NCBI RefSeq assembly: GCF_013314535.1
Contig: NZ_JABUAE010000025.1
Span: forward strand, 1-64,000
Length of the DNA stretch: 64,000 nucleotides
Direction of reading: 5' to 3'
Origin: Bacillus sp. Xin1
GTDB lineage: Bacteria; Bacillota; Bacilli; Bacillales; Bacillaceae_G
Numbering within the stretch: the stretch's first letter is position 1; every line of letters begins with the position of its first letter. The translations under genes were made by a program, and so were the position numbers. Positions 50,343 through 59,347 of the stretch are shown here, in pieces. Under the pieces are notes generated by a model. It searched no databases, was not told where the DNA came from, and was given only the letters and a program-made list of their open reading frames with translations.

Positions 50343-52214
50343 GTGAGAATGGCAATGATAAAAAAATGGCTGCTTACGTCGATAATGGCAGTTGCATTAG
50401 TATTTGTTTCATTCACAAATACTGTACATATTACGTTTGCTGAAGGGAAAACAGCAACACTTGCGGTCATTGGGGAATCGCAAAAAGGAGTTATTTTATG
50501 TCCGAAAGAAGTGTCAATTGAAGATGGGGAAACAGCCTATAGTTTGTTACAAAAAGTTATGGGGACGAAAGTAACAGCTGAGAATACGAAATATGGTATC
50601 TATGTTAAAGGTATTGATGGTTTAATGGCTGGTGATACAAGTGGATGGACATATGATGTAAATGATAAAGCTGCCATGGTAGGCGCAGATAGTTATAAAT
50701 TAGAATCTGGAGATGTTGTTGCATTTCGTTTTGTTGTAGATTGGAACAACATGAGTACAGAAACATTGCAACAGGTGCTCGATAAGATTGGAACTTGCAA
50801 AAAAGATCCAGATACAACTAACCCAGAAGAACAAAAACCAGAAGAGCAAAAGCCTGAGGAACAAAAGCCAGATGGCCAAAAGCCTGAGGAGCAAAAACCA
50901 GAAGAGCAAAAGCCTGAGGAACAAAAACCAGAAGAGCAAAAGCCAGATGGTCAAAAGCCTGAGGAACAAAAACCAGAAGAGCAAAAGCCTGAAGAACAAA
51001 AACCAGAAGAGCAAAAGCTGGATGGCCAAAAGCCTAATGAGTTGAAAGAACCAATCAAAAATGAATTATTAATGAAACAATTAGATCAAGCGATTGCTAA
51101 AACATCACAAAAGATGATGGGAAATGGAATCGATAGTGATTGGATAGCCATTGCACTTGCTCGTTCAGGATATAATATTCCAACGGAAACAAAGATTAGT
51201 TATTTACAATCTTTAACACAAACAGTGGAAAAGCGTGTGAATCGATTTACTGCGACAGATATAGCAAGAACAATTTTAGCAGTGTCAGCAGTGAATGGGA
51301 ATCCAACGAATGTTGCAGGGAAAAATTTAGTACAAGAATTGTACCAATCTGAAAAACTAAATTCTGTTACTGGTTATACATTTGCTTTACTTGCACTTGA
51401 TACGAAAAAATACGAAGTGCCAGCTGGAGCGAGATGGAATCGTGCTGCTTTAGTAAAAGAGATTTTAAATGCGCAGCATACAGATGGTGGTTGGACGTAT
51501 AGTGTTGGAAGCGGTAAAGAAGAAGCAAGTAATATTGATGTAACAGGTATGGTGTTATCAGCATTAGCGCCATATCAAAAACAACCAGGGGTAAAACAAG
51601 CTTTAGACAAAGCAGTGCAGTATCTAGCAAATCAACAATTAAGCACTGGCGGATTTGAAGCTGATGGTCAAGAAAATGCTAACAGTGTTGCGCAAGCGAT
51701 TATTGGACTTGCTATTACAGGAATCGATCCAACTGGTGAAGCGTTCACTAAAAATCATGTAAATACAGTTCACAATTTACTGTCATATCAACTTCCAAAT
51801 GGCGAATTTAAATGGTTACCAAGCGATGAAGAGGGTAATGGTATGGCTACTGAACAAGCATTTTTAGCGCTTGTTCAATATAAGGCATTTGTAGATGGAA
51901 AAGGCTCTATATATGATTGGACAAATCCATTGACTGGAAATGATAAAACTTCAGTTGAAGAGCCGAAAAAACCTGTAGTAAATGAACCAAAGGTGATTGA
52001 AAAGCAAGAAGTGATTCAAAAACCGCAGGAACAAACACATGATGAGAACTCTCGTGATGTTACGAAAAATAAAACAGTAAATAATGAAAAAACTGCAATG
52101 AATCGTCAGTTACCAAAAACAGGAGCGTCTGCTTCGGACAATGCTATGCCAGTAGGAATGGGCGTATTATGCATCGTTTCAGCATATGTTTTATGGAGAC
52201 GAAAAGCAGCTTAA
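50343..52214 (+). CDS. Sortase-anchored transcobalamin-like protein (DUF4430 plus alpha/alpha toroid)
   Basis: 623 aa. The signal peptide (WLLTSIMAVALVFVSFTNTV...) ends near residue 33. Residues ~37-140 are DUF4430 (KEVSIEDGETAYSLLQKVMG; SGWTYDVNDKAAMVG). A repeat linker of PEEQK/PDGQK units fills ~155-235. Residues ~240-535 form a prenyltransferase-like alpha/alpha barrel (NAQHTDGGWTYSVGSG, NQQLSTGGFEADGQENANSV, WLPSDEEGNGMATEQAFLAL). The end is QLPKTG, a membrane helix and RRKAA, a sortase signal. Transcobalamin and intrinsic factor combine the same two folds, so surface capture of corrinoid is my inference. GTG start after GGGAGG. Confidence 0.82.
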   Translation: MRMAMIKKWLLTSIMAVALVFVSFTNTVHITFAEGKTATLAVIGESQKGVILCPKEVSIEDGETAYSLLQKVMGTKVTAENTKYGIYVKGIDGLMAGDTSGWTYDVNDKAAMVGADSYKLESGDVVAFRFVVDWNNMSTETLQQVLDKIGTCKKDPDTTNPEEQKPEEQKPEEQKPDGQKPEEQKPEEQKPEEQKPEEQKPDGQKPEEQKPEEQKPEEQKPEEQKLDGQKPNELKEPIKNELLMKQLDQAIAKTSQKMMGNGIDSDWIAIALARSGYNIPTETKISYLQSLTQTVEKRVNRFTATDIARTILAVSAVNGNPTNVAGKNLVQELYQSEKLNSVTGYTFALLALDTKKYEVPAGARWNRAALVKEILNAQHTDGGWTYSVGSGKEEASNIDVTGMVLSALAPYQKQPGVKQALDKAVQYLANQQLSTGGFEADGQENANSVAQAIIGLAITGIDPTGEAFTKNHVNTVHNLLSYQLPNGEFKWLPSDEEGNGMATEQAFLALVQYKAFVDGKGSIYDWTNPLTGNDKTSVEEPKKPVVNEPKVIEKQEVIQKPQEQTHDENSRDVTKNKTVNNEKTAMNRQLPKTGASASDNAMPVGMGVLCIVSAYVLWRRKAA

Positions 52215-52216
52215 CG

Positions 52217-52248
52217 AAAATTAGGAGCAATGATTTGCTCCTAATTTT
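52217..52248 (+). terminator. Internal terminator-like hairpin
   Basis: AAAATTAGGAGCA and TGCTCCTAATTTT surround a short loop between the surface protein and the next gene. It may reduce downstream expression or protect mRNA ends. Confidence 0.65.
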
Positions 52249-52268
52249 ATTAGGAAGGTGAGGAAAAC

Positions 52269-53105
52269 ATGAGTATGATGAAGTGGTTACTCTCATTTGT
52301 TCTCTCATTTGGATTGCTTGTTGGATGTAGTCAAAATGAATCAAAACCTGAGCAACAAGTGGTATCAAAGCAAACAGAACAAAAAGATAAGGAAAAACAA
52401 GAAGAAATAAAAGAAGAAAGTAAACAGGAAGAATCGCAAGAACCAGTTGCTAAGCAAAAGCAACCAGAAGAGCAAGAGCAGCCAAAAGATGATCAAGAAC
52501 AAAAACAGCAAGAACAACCTGAAGTAAAACAAGAAGAGAAAAAAGACCAAGAACCACCTGCTCAGCAAAAAGCGCCGGAACAACCAAAAACACAGCAAGA
52601 AAACGCTGAGGTAAAGAAAGCGCCAGAAGCAAAGACAGAAGAAAAACCAGAAGTAAAAGAAGAGGCTAAAGTTGTTAATCAGCCGAAAGAAACGCCAAAG
52701 CAAGAATATCCGAAAGATCCAGAGCCTAAAAAGTCTGATACACAACCTAAACCGAACCCGGTACCGCCGCCAGATCCAGTGCCACCAGTACCACCAAAAC
52801 CAGAGGAAAAACAAGTTACTATTTCTGTACGTGGTGATCAAGGGTATTTATCTAGTGCAAAGAAAGTTGATGTGAAAGATGGAGATACAGTGTTTGATAT
52901 ATTAACAAGTACAGGTTTAGAGGTTGATTCAACTGGATCCGGAAATAGTAAATATGTAAAAGGAATCAATGACTTATATGAATTTGACAAAGGGCCAAAA
53001 AGCGGATGGAAATACCGTGTAAATGGTGCTTTTCCAAACCGAAGTGCAGGTACATATAAAGTCAAGCCAGGAGATACTATTGAATGGGTATATGTATCAA
53101 ATTAG
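52269..53105 (+). CDS. DUF4430 lipoprotein with long charged linker
   Basis: 278 aa. MKWLLSFVLSFGLLVGCSQN carries the lipobox LVGC. Residues ~25-175 are a Lys/Glu/Gln/Pro-rich stalk ending in a proline stretch (PNPVPPPDPVPPVPPKP). The last ~95 aa are DUF4430 (SVRGDQGYLSSAKKVDVKDG, DTVFDILTSTGLEVDSTG, SGWKYRVNGAFPNRSAGTYK). It likely binds the same ligand as the preceding surface protein and passes it to the ECF transporter. AGGAAGGTGAGG lies before the ATG. Confidence 0.85.
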   Translation: MSMMKWLLSFVLSFGLLVGCSQNESKPEQQVVSKQTEQKDKEKQEEIKEESKQEESQEPVAKQKQPEEQEQPKDDQEQKQQEQPEVKQEEKKDQEPPAQQKAPEQPKTQQENAEVKKAPEAKTEEKPEVKEEAKVVNQPKETPKQEYPKDPEPKKSDTQPKPNPVPPPDPVPPVPPKPEEKQVTISVRGDQGYLSSAKKVDVKDGDTVFDILTSTGLEVDSTGSGNSKYVKGINDLYEFDKGPKSGWKYRVNGAFPNRSAGTYKVKPGDTIEWVYVSN

Positions 53106-53127
53106 GGAAGGACTTTAGGTAAAGGTT

Positions 53128-54006
53128 ATGAAAATTATCTTTTCTTCTTTACATCCTTTTGTGAATTTTTTCTATTATATTGGGGTGATGATACTCTGTA
53201 TGGTGTGTCTTCACCCTCTTTTTTTAATTGGTGCTATTATTATGATGGTGCTATTGAACGTTATACAAGGAAATTGCGAGAGAATAAGAAGAATGTTGCC
53301 AAGTATGTTCATTTTCTTTTTGATGGTTATCGTGCTAAATCCTTTGCTAACACATAGGGGAGCCACTACATTATTTCGCTTAGGAGATAATCGAATCACA
53401 TTAGAAGCGTGCATGTATGGACTCATCATGGGGTTATCGTTACTTGCTATTATGTTCACATTTACTTCTTACAATGATATTATTTCAAGTCATAAATTTT
53501 TGTATTTGTTTTCACGGGTTTCACCGAAAGTTGCGCTATTGACAATGATCACGGTGCGTTTTGTTCCTTTATTTATCCGGCGTTTAAGACAAATTACACT
53601 TGTTCAAAAAACAAAAGGCGTTCAATTAGATTCAGGCTCATTCATCGGGAGAATCAAAAATGGAATGAAACTTTTGCAGGTGTTACTTGTTTGTTCTTTA
53701 GAAGATGCATTACAAACGGCAGATTCCATGCAAGCGCGTGGGTTTGGGGTGACAAAGCGTAGTACGTATATACGGTATCGCATGGGGAGACAAGATTGGT
53801 ATATACTTGCGTCTTTAGTGGTTTTATTACTAAGCAGTTTTGTGCTCAATTATTACGGCGCTGGCAAATTATCAATCTATCCAAGAGTGGAATCACTTGT
53901 ATTTCAGCAATATGATGGAATACTATTCGTTTTATTTTTACTATTTATTAGTTTACCAATCCTAATGGAAGGGAGGGAATGGTTATGGTGGCGCATGCAG
54001 AAATAA
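53128..54006 (+). CDS. ECF transporter T component (transmembrane)
   Basis: 292 aa, about six membrane helices. SLEDALQTADSMQARGFGVT holds the A-R-G coupling motif that contacts the ATPases in EcfT proteins. Other blocks: FLIGAIIMMVLLNVIQGNCE and LMVMITVRFVPLFIRR-like (TMITVRFVPLFIRRLRQI). Overlaps the next gene by about 20 bp. Order T-A-A-S matches the CbrVUT-type cobalamin/precursor transporters as I remember them. Confidence 0.85.
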   Translation: MKIIFSSLHPFVNFFYYIGVMILCMVCLHPLFLIGAIIMMVLLNVIQGNCERIRRMLPSMFIFFLMVIVLNPLLTHRGATTLFRLGDNRITLEACMYGLIMGLSLLAIMFTFTSYNDIISSHKFLYLFSRVSPKVALLTMITVRFVPLFIRRLRQITLVQKTKGVQLDSGSFIGRIKNGMKLLQVLLVCSLEDALQTADSMQARGFGVTKRSTYIRYRMGRQDWYILASLVVLLLSSFVLNYYGAGKLSIYPRVESLVFQQYDGILFVLFLLFISLPILMEGREWLWWRMQK

Positions 54007-55640
54007 AAGACTTAGCTTTTACGTATGCAGATGAAAATGTACAAGCATTAACAGATGTTTCGTTAACGGTTTCTCAAGGTGAATTTATTGTGCTAGCTGG
54101 ACGTTCAGGATGTGGTAAGACAACGCTTTTGAAACATTTTAAGAAAGAGTTACTTCCGATTGGAAAGCGCACAGGTAGTATGTATTATAATGGAGCTTCT
54201 TTACTCGAGATGCCTAATTTATTATCAGCGCAAGAAGTCGGAATGGTATTTCAAAATCCAGAAAATCAACTTGTTATGGATACGGTTATTCAAGAATTGG
54301 CATTTTCTCTTGAGAATGTTGGTCTAGAAACAAAAGTCATCCAAAAGAGAATTGCTGAGTTAATTAGCTTTTTAGGATTTCAAGATTTATTACACCAGTC
54401 TGTTCACACATTATCAGGGGGACAAAAACAACTCGTTAATTTAGCGGCGGTTCTTGTGCTGCAGCCTAAATTGTTACTTCTTGATGAACCGACAGCGCAA
54501 CTTGATCCAATTGCCGCAAAAGATTTTTTAGGATTATTAAAACGGATTAACGAAGAACTTGGAATTACAATTATCATGAGCGAACATCGTTTAGATGAAG
54601 TCATTTCATTAGCAACTCGAGTTGTGTTTATGGATGCAGGGAGAATTATGTATGATGGAATCCCGCAACATGTTATATCGAAAATGTGGGCATTAGAAGA
54701 ATCTCGATCGTTTATCCCTCAAATTTCAAGGTTGTTTTTAGAATGGGGTATAGAGAAAATTCCATTTACGGTAAGGGAGGCGCAAACACAAATTCATTCC
54801 GAGTTACCAATCGAACATGAAGTACCGGCTATATCACAGGTAGAAACAAAAGAAGTGATTTTACAAGCAAAACATATATCTTTTCAATATGAAAAAAATA
54901 GTCCGTTTATTTTGCAAGATTTAACGCTAGCAATTGAACAAGGCAAGTGGACTGCGCTTGTTGGAAAAAATGGTACAGGAAAATCAACACTTTTAACTAT
55001 ATTAGCAGGACTAAACAAAGCTAGAAGAGGAAAGGTGCGGTGGAACGGAACGGAAATTCATAAAATGAAGTCCAAGGAACGATTTGAAAAAATCGGATTT
55101 GTATCACAACATCCCTATTATCATTTTACATTTGAGACGGTGTGGGATGAAGTGTTTGAAAGAGCAAATGAATTATATGGTGATAGAGGGAAAGAAATTG
55201 CAGAAGAGATGTTAAACCGATTTTGGCTGTATTCCATTCGCAATCGTCATCCACATGATTGTAGCGGGGGAGAACAACAGTTAATCGCACTATGCACAGC
55301 CTTGTTATCTAAGCCCCAATTATTATTATTAGATGAACCAACAAAAGGGCTGGATCCAGAGAAAAAGGAAAGATTAGGCGAACTGTTTCAAGCGTTACAA
55401 AAGGAAGGAACAACAATTGTGATGGCCACACATGACATTGAATTTGCAGCGAAATATGTGGATCATTGTATGATGTTATTTGATGGGAAAGTCATTATGG
55501 ATGATGCACCAAAGAAATTCTTTAGTGATAATTTCTTTTATACAACATCTATTAATCGTTTTATTCGCAAGCAATTACCTTATGCATTAACGTGGGAGGA
55601 TGTGTATCAAGCGTGTCCAAACGATATGTTGCTCTCATAA
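53985..55640 (+). CDS. ECF transporter duplicated ATPase
   Basis: About 551 aa with two ABC domains. Domain 1: Walker A AGRSGCGKTT, signature LSGGQKQ, Walker B LLLLDEPTAQLDP. Domain 2 (from ~residue 285): GKNGTGKST, CSGGEQQ, LLLLDEPTKGLDP. Both look intact, so it supplies both nucleotide sites of one ECF complex. ATG 53985 has a better spacing to GGGAGGG than ATG 53979. Overlaps genes on both sides. Confidence 0.92.
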   Translation: MVAHAEIKDLAFTYADENVQALTDVSLTVSQGEFIVLAGRSGCGKTTLLKHFKKELLPIGKRTGSMYYNGASLLEMPNLLSAQEVGMVFQNPENQLVMDTVIQELAFSLENVGLETKVIQKRIAELISFLGFQDLLHQSVHTLSGGQKQLVNLAAVLVLQPKLLLLDEPTAQLDPIAAKDFLGLLKRINEELGITIIMSEHRLDEVISLATRVVFMDAGRIMYDGIPQHVISKMWALEESRSFIPQISRLFLEWGIEKIPFTVREAQTQIHSELPIEHEVPAISQVETKEVILQAKHISFQYEKNSPFILQDLTLAIEQGKWTALVGKNGTGKSTLLTILAGLNKARRGKVRWNGTEIHKMKSKERFEKIGFVSQHPYYHFTFETVWDEVFERANELYGDRGKEIAEEMLNRFWLYSIRNRHPHDCSGGEQQLIALCTALLSKPQLLLLDEPTKGLDPEKKERLGELFQALQKEGTTIVMATHDIEFAAKYVDHCMMLFDGKVIMDDAPKKFFSDNFFYTTSINRFIRKQLPYALTWEDVYQACPNDMLLS

Positions 55641-56332
55641 CGCTTATTTTTATTCTTGTAATAAGTACACTTCTGTTTACTTCCTTTGTAACAGATGAAT
55701 ATTTTATTTGGTGTAGTTTATTTCTATTGTTCATTATTATGTTACCTTTTTATATACGATTTGAACGGAAAGCATTTGTTTCACGTGAAATCGTTATTGT
55801 AGCTGTTTTAGCAGCCATAGCAGCAGTTAGTCGTGTACCATTTTCTCTTATGCCGAGTGTACAACCAACTTCTTTTATTATTATTGTATCTGCAATTGTT
55901 TTTGGAAGTGAGACAGGTTTTATGATTGGTGCAACGGCAGCACTTGTATCTAATATTTTTTTAGGACAAGGACCTTGGACACCTTGGCAAATGTTTTCTT
56001 GGGGAATGATAGGTTTTACAGCTGGTTTACTACGAAATACATTTATTATGAGAAAGTTATGGGGAAGAGTCATCTATGGGTTCATAGCCGGTTTTGTTTT
56101 TGGCTGGATTATGAATTTGTGGGGGATACTTGGCTTTTTAGAAGGATTAACATGGAAAGACTTTATGGCATACTACGCTGCAAGTTTTTACTTTGATTTC
56201 GCTCATGCGCTTTCAAATGTAATTTTTCTTGTTTTGTTTAGTTCATCATGGATTAGAATTATTACGAGATTTAAAAAGAAATATGGGATTTTAGATGATA
56301 ACGAGCGATTATATCAAGGAAACAAAGCATAA
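55613..56332 (+). CDS. ECF transporter S component
   Basis: 239 aa, about six membrane helices (LITLIFILVISTLLFTSFV, FIIIVSAIVFGSETGFMIGA, MFSWGMIGFTAGLLRNTFIM, FIAGFVFGWIMNLWGILGF). AVLAAIAAVSRVPFSLMPSV is the helix-1 A-x-x-x-A region that docks to EcfT. The A/G-rich substrate pocket and the neighbouring DUF4430 proteins suggest a corrinoid-type ligand (CbrT-like), which is inference. I prefer GTG 55613; an upstream GTG 55592 is possible. Confidence 0.83.
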   Translation: MSKRYVALITLIFILVISTLLFTSFVTDEYFIWCSLFLLFIIMLPFYIRFERKAFVSREIVIVAVLAAIAAVSRVPFSLMPSVQPTSFIIIVSAIVFGSETGFMIGATAALVSNIFLGQGPWTPWQMFSWGMIGFTAGLLRNTFIMRKLWGRVIYGFIAGFVFGWIMNLWGILGFLEGLTWKDFMAYYAASFYFDFAHALSNVIFLVLFSSSWIRIITRFKKKYGILDDNERLYQGNKA

Positions 56333-56397
56333 GCATATATCATAAAGCATAAGAATATAACGTAGGATCGCGACTTACATATTCGTTTGCCTCTTTC

Positions 56398-56430
56398 ATG
56401 CTTCTTGCCATTGGTGAGAAGCATTTTTTT
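56398..56430 (+). terminator. Terminator of the ECF operon
   Basis: ATGCTTCT (56398-56405) and AGAAGCAT (56417-56424) plus seven T. Confidence 0.8.
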
Positions 56431-56545
56431 ATAATACTTAGGTTTAGAAAATGTCAAAGAATTGTTTTAATATATTCAACTTTCGTATGGAACTTTTTTT
56501 ATAATAGGAAATGAGAAAGATTTTCAAAGAGGAGATGTAATATTC

Positions 56546-57268
56546 ATGAAGCTAGTTGTTCCAAAGCAGCATGGCGCGTGGGGGATGCTGCTGATTCCGT
56601 TTTTACTTAGTGTGCTACTTGGTAAACCTACATACTACCATATTCCACTCTTTATCGCTTGGTTATTTATCTATTTAGCAACGTATCCATTTTTAATGTA
56701 CATGAAGCAAACACGAAAGAAAGAATTTTTACATGCGGCAATTATTTATTTTGTTATTGCATGTGTTTTCGGCATCGTATCTTTACTATATGAATGGGAA
56801 ATTCTTTTATTCGCGGTTACGATGATTCCACTCTTTATCGTAAATATATACTTTGCCCGTCAAAAAAAGGAACGAGCATTAGTAAATGATATTTGTGCCA
56901 TACTTGTTTTCTGCATTGGTGGTTTGATTAGTTATTATTTTTCGATGAAGACAATTGATGGGACAGCATGGTGGATTGCGGCTGTTTCTTTCCTTTATTT
57001 CTTAGGTAGTACATTTTATGTGAAAACAATGATACGTGAAAAGAATACTCCTACTTACCGCTATGTTTCATGGGGATACCATATTTTCTTAATCATTGCT
57101 TCTTTCGTAGTAAATCCATGGCTGTCTCTTATATTTATACCGAGCCTAGTTCGTGCAATCGTATTGTATGGTAAAAAGATATCTATATTAAAAGTTGGAG
57201 TTTTAGAAATCGTTAATTCTGTATATTTTTTAATTGTGACGGCAATACTGTTGCAGTATGCCATTTGA
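56546..57268 (+). CDS. YwiC-like membrane protein
   Basis: 240 aa, about seven membrane helices. The N-terminus VPKQHGAWGMLLIPFLLSVL (PKQHGAWG) is the YwiC family hallmark. ARQKKERALVNDICAILVFC follows in the middle. In B. subtilis the relative lies near nar/arginine-related loci, but its function is unknown. GAGGAG precedes the ATG. Confidence 0.88.
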   Translation: MKLVVPKQHGAWGMLLIPFLLSVLLGKPTYYHIPLFIAWLFIYLATYPFLMYMKQTRKKEFLHAAIIYFVIACVFGIVSLLYEWEILLFAVTMIPLFIVNIYFARQKKERALVNDICAILVFCIGGLISYYFSMKTIDGTAWWIAAVSFLYFLGSTFYVKTMIREKNTPTYRYVSWGYHIFLIIASFVVNPWLSLIFIPSLVRAIVLYGKKISILKVGVLEIVNSVYFLIVTAILLQYAI

Positions 57269-57269
57269 G

Positions 57270-57308
57270 ATATCGCCCATCTAGTAAAGAGATGGGCGAT
57301 ATTTATTT
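57270..57308. terminator. Bidirectional terminator
   Basis: ATATCGCCCATC (57270-57281) and GATGGGCGATAT (57291-57302) plus TTATTTTT, between convergent genes. Confidence 0.88.
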
Positions 57309-57497
57309 TTGTTCTAAAATATCAACCGTTTGATTACATTTTTGTAATGCGTTTTCCACAGCTTGTAGGGATTGTTCGATTCGCTCCCGATTATCGCTCT
57401 TTTCGACTGTTTGTAATGCATGTTCTAAACAATTCTTTGCTTCTTGCAACGAATGGAATGAATCTTGAACGTATCCGCGGGCATTTTTATCCATCAT
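57303..57497 (-). CDS. Small helical protein
   Basis: About 64 aa from ATG 57497 (AAGGAGG seven bases upstream). Amphipathic helices (FHSLQEAKNCLEHALQTVEK; IEQSLQAVENALQKCNQTVD). Looks like the small spore-associated or regulatory helical proteins of Bacillus, but I cannot assign it. Confidence 0.7.
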   Translation of the reverse strand: MMDKNARGYVQDSFHSLQEAKNCLEHALQTVEKSDNRERIEQSLQAVENALQKCNQTVDILEQK

Positions 57498-57617
57498 AAA
57501 TTCCTCCTTTTTTACATACAATTTTAGTATGAGCGTTAGGAAAGAAAATATAACTTATTGTATGTTGTTTGACAATTATAATAAAAATAGCTATAGTAAG
57601 ATATAAAGTGAATATTT

Positions 57618-57755
57618 TCTTATCCAGAGAGGTGGAGGGACTGGCCCGATGAAACCCAGCAACCGCGATGCAGGTGCTAATTCCAGCAGAACATATTTGT
57701 TCTGGGAGATAAGACGAAGATATACGTAACTTCTTCTTATCGAAGAGGTTTTTTT
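57618..57755 (+). promoter_or_regulatory. SAM-I (S-box) riboswitch with terminator
   Basis: TCTTATC (57618-57624) pairs with GATAAGA (57708-57714) as P1. The core AGAGAGGTGGAGGGACTGGC and CCGATGAAACCCAGCAACC is the S-box consensus. Terminator AACTTCTTC ... GAAGAGGTT plus T run (57729-57755). GATAAGACGAAG (57708-57719) can pair with CTTCTTCTTATC (57730-57741) as antiterminator. SAM binding would switch the downstream gene off. Confidence 0.95.
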
Positions 57756-57814
57756 ATTGCAAAAAACCTCTTCCAAAAACAACAACATAAGAAGAAAGGG
57801 GTTGCAATTGTACT

Positions 57815-58075
57815 GTGACACTTGAAAAATACGTAAAGCTGCGTAGTGCAGTATATGAATATATGATGGAGCAAGATAAACCAATATCACTATTAGATAT
57901 TCAAGAACATATCGTTTCGCATCATGAAGGAAAATTCACGAAAAAAATGTTACACCAATTTTATTTATCAAGGCTATTAGACGAATTGAAACTGGATGGG
58001 AAAATTACTTTAGCTAATGATGAATACCACTATGCTGAAAAAGGGGTATATTATAAGGCGAGAAAAGGGAGCTAG
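57815..58075 (+). CDS. 86-aa protein under SAM riboswitch control
   Basis: Starts at GTG 57815, though AGAAAGGGG lies rather far upstream. The sequence YVKLRSAVYEYMMEQDKPIS, LLDIQEHIVSHHEGKFTKKM, LHQFYLSRLLDELKLDGKIT suggests a small winged-helix domain with no effector part. Because an S-box precedes it, it should be expressed when SAM is low, so a link to methionine/sulfur metabolism is likely. I do not recognise the family. Confidence 0.75.
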   Translation: MTLEKYVKLRSAVYEYMMEQDKPISLLDIQEHIVSHHEGKFTKKMLHQFYLSRLLDELKLDGKITLANDEYHYAEKGVYYKARKGS

Positions 58076-58236
58076 GCTCTCTTTTTTTATGTTATAATTT
58101 ATCTGAAAATTAAAAGAAGTATGTAGAGTAAAAGACTGCCAAAGCAGCCTGATACAAGGGAATGGTGTTGAGTGTGTAGTGTCAAAAGTTGAATATGCCC
58201 TGAAAGAGGCATTTCATTCGGCTATAAATGAAAAGA

Positions 58237-58259
58237 GACACCTTCGCCGAGTAGGTGTC
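58237..58259. other. Hairpin in a gene-free stretch
   Basis: GACACCT (58237-58243) and AGGTGTC (58253-58259). The stretch 58090-58358 otherwise shows nothing convincing. AAGGGAGC/GCTCTCTTT at about 58063-58087 ends the 86-aa gene transcript. Confidence 0.45.
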
Positions 58260-58358
58260 AGTTGGTTTGTCATATAGGCTTGCTACTTGACATGTATTAG
58301 AATATCACGCAAACCGTTGGGAGTCAAAAGGGAATTTAAGGAAAGGTGTTGTTAAAAG

Positions 58359-58943
58359 GTGAACATACTCATCGTTTATGCACATCCTAATCCATCTAGT
58401 TTCAATGCAAACATTTTAGAACATGTGCAAAAAGGACTTCAAGAGACGGATCATTCTGTTACATTGCTTGACCTTTATAAGGAACAATTTAATCCAGTGC
58501 TTATTTTCAATGAAGATAAGAGAAGACGGGATTTAGTATATGAAGAAGAAACTGAGAGATATAGAAATTTGGTCAAAGAAGCAGACTCTTTTATTTTTAT
58601 TTATCCAATATGGTGGTGGGGCATGCCTGCTATTTTAAAAGGATTTATCGATCGTGTGTTTGTTGCAGGGTTTGCATATAAATATGAAGGTGTAATGCCG
58701 AAAGGGTTGCTTATAGGGAAAACAGCGTGGGTTATTAATACTTTAGATTCACCGTTATGGTACGTGGCACTCTTATATCGCTCTGCTGATTGGGTAATTA
58801 TAAAAAAGGGTATTTTACGATTTTGCGGTATACGTCAAATTAAACGATCTGTCTTTCAATCAATAAAAACAAGTAAAGTAGCAAAACGTGAAAAGTGGCT
58901 TTTAGAAATAAAGGAAAAGGCTAAAAAATTATGGGTGAAGTAG
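58359..58943 (+). CDS. NAD(P)H-dependent flavodoxin-fold oxidoreductase
   Basis: 194 aa from GTG 58359. NILIVYAHPNPSSFNANILE is the first nucleotide-binding strand. FIFIYPIWWWGMPAILKGFI and DRVFVAGFAYKYEG are the conserved flavin/dimer segments of the KefF/MdaB/NQO-type quinone reductases. The next gene overlaps it by 13 bp. Confidence 0.9.
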   Translation: MNILIVYAHPNPSSFNANILEHVQKGLQETDHSVTLLDLYKEQFNPVLIFNEDKRRRDLVYEEETERYRNLVKEADSFIFIYPIWWWGMPAILKGFIDRVFVAGFAYKYEGVMPKGLLIGKTAWVINTLDSPLWYVALLYRSADWVIIKKGILRFCGIRQIKRSVFQSIKTSKVAKREKWLLEIKEKAKKLWVK

Positions 58944-59284
58944 AAAGTATAATGAAATGCTGCAATCGGAATGATGATTTGTTTCGTACGTATATCGTTT
59001 GTTTACTTCAATTGAAACATCATAGCGAGAGTTTTCAAAAAATGTATCAAGAACTAAAAGCAGATTATTTAATAAGAGGAATTTGTGAAAGAGAAGTTGA
59101 TGGAATTATCAAGGAAAGTAAAGAGTATAAAATGTATGATGTACCGAGAGTATTAAGGTGGGATTTTTTGCGGAATCATCCATCGATGATTGAAACTGTT
59201 TGTGCGACGTTATTTACATATAAAAGGTTAAATCTTTCATGTGAAGAATGGGGAAATGTAATTAGATGCATAGAAAACGAATGA
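58931..59284 (+). CDS. Hypothetical protein coupled to the reductase gene
   Basis: 117 aa, overlapping the reductase by 13 bp, so translation is coupled. No signal, helices only (SESFQKMYQELKADYLIRGI; VLRWDFLRNHPSMIETVCAT). Several Cys residues (CCNR, CLLQ, CER). Unknown family. Confidence 0.7.
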   Translation: MGEVESIMKCCNRNDDLFRTYIVCLLQLKHHSESFQKMYQELKADYLIRGICEREVDGIIKESKEYKMYDVPRVLRWDFLRNHPSMIETVCATLFTYKRLNLSCEEWGNVIRCIENE

Positions 59285-59305
59285 TTATCACTATAGTTAT
59301 TATAT

Positions 59306-59334
59306 AAAAAAGCTAGTATAACACTAGCTTTTTT
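59306..59334. terminator. Bidirectional terminator
   Basis: AAAAAAGCTAGT (59306-59317) and ACTAGCTTTTTT (59323-59334). Confidence 0.88.
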
Positions 59335-59347
59335 ACATTGCTTCGAT

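Noticed and set aside
50900-51030. Possible CRISPR-like short repeats
   Set aside because: The repeats are in frame and encode the PEEQK/PDGQK protein linker; there are no spacers.
50600-51040. Long low-complexity ORFs opposite the PEEQK and Lys/Glu repeat linkers (50605-51045, 52365-52875)
   Set aside because: They are antisense or frame-shifted shadows of repeat-rich linkers in the DUF4430 proteins.
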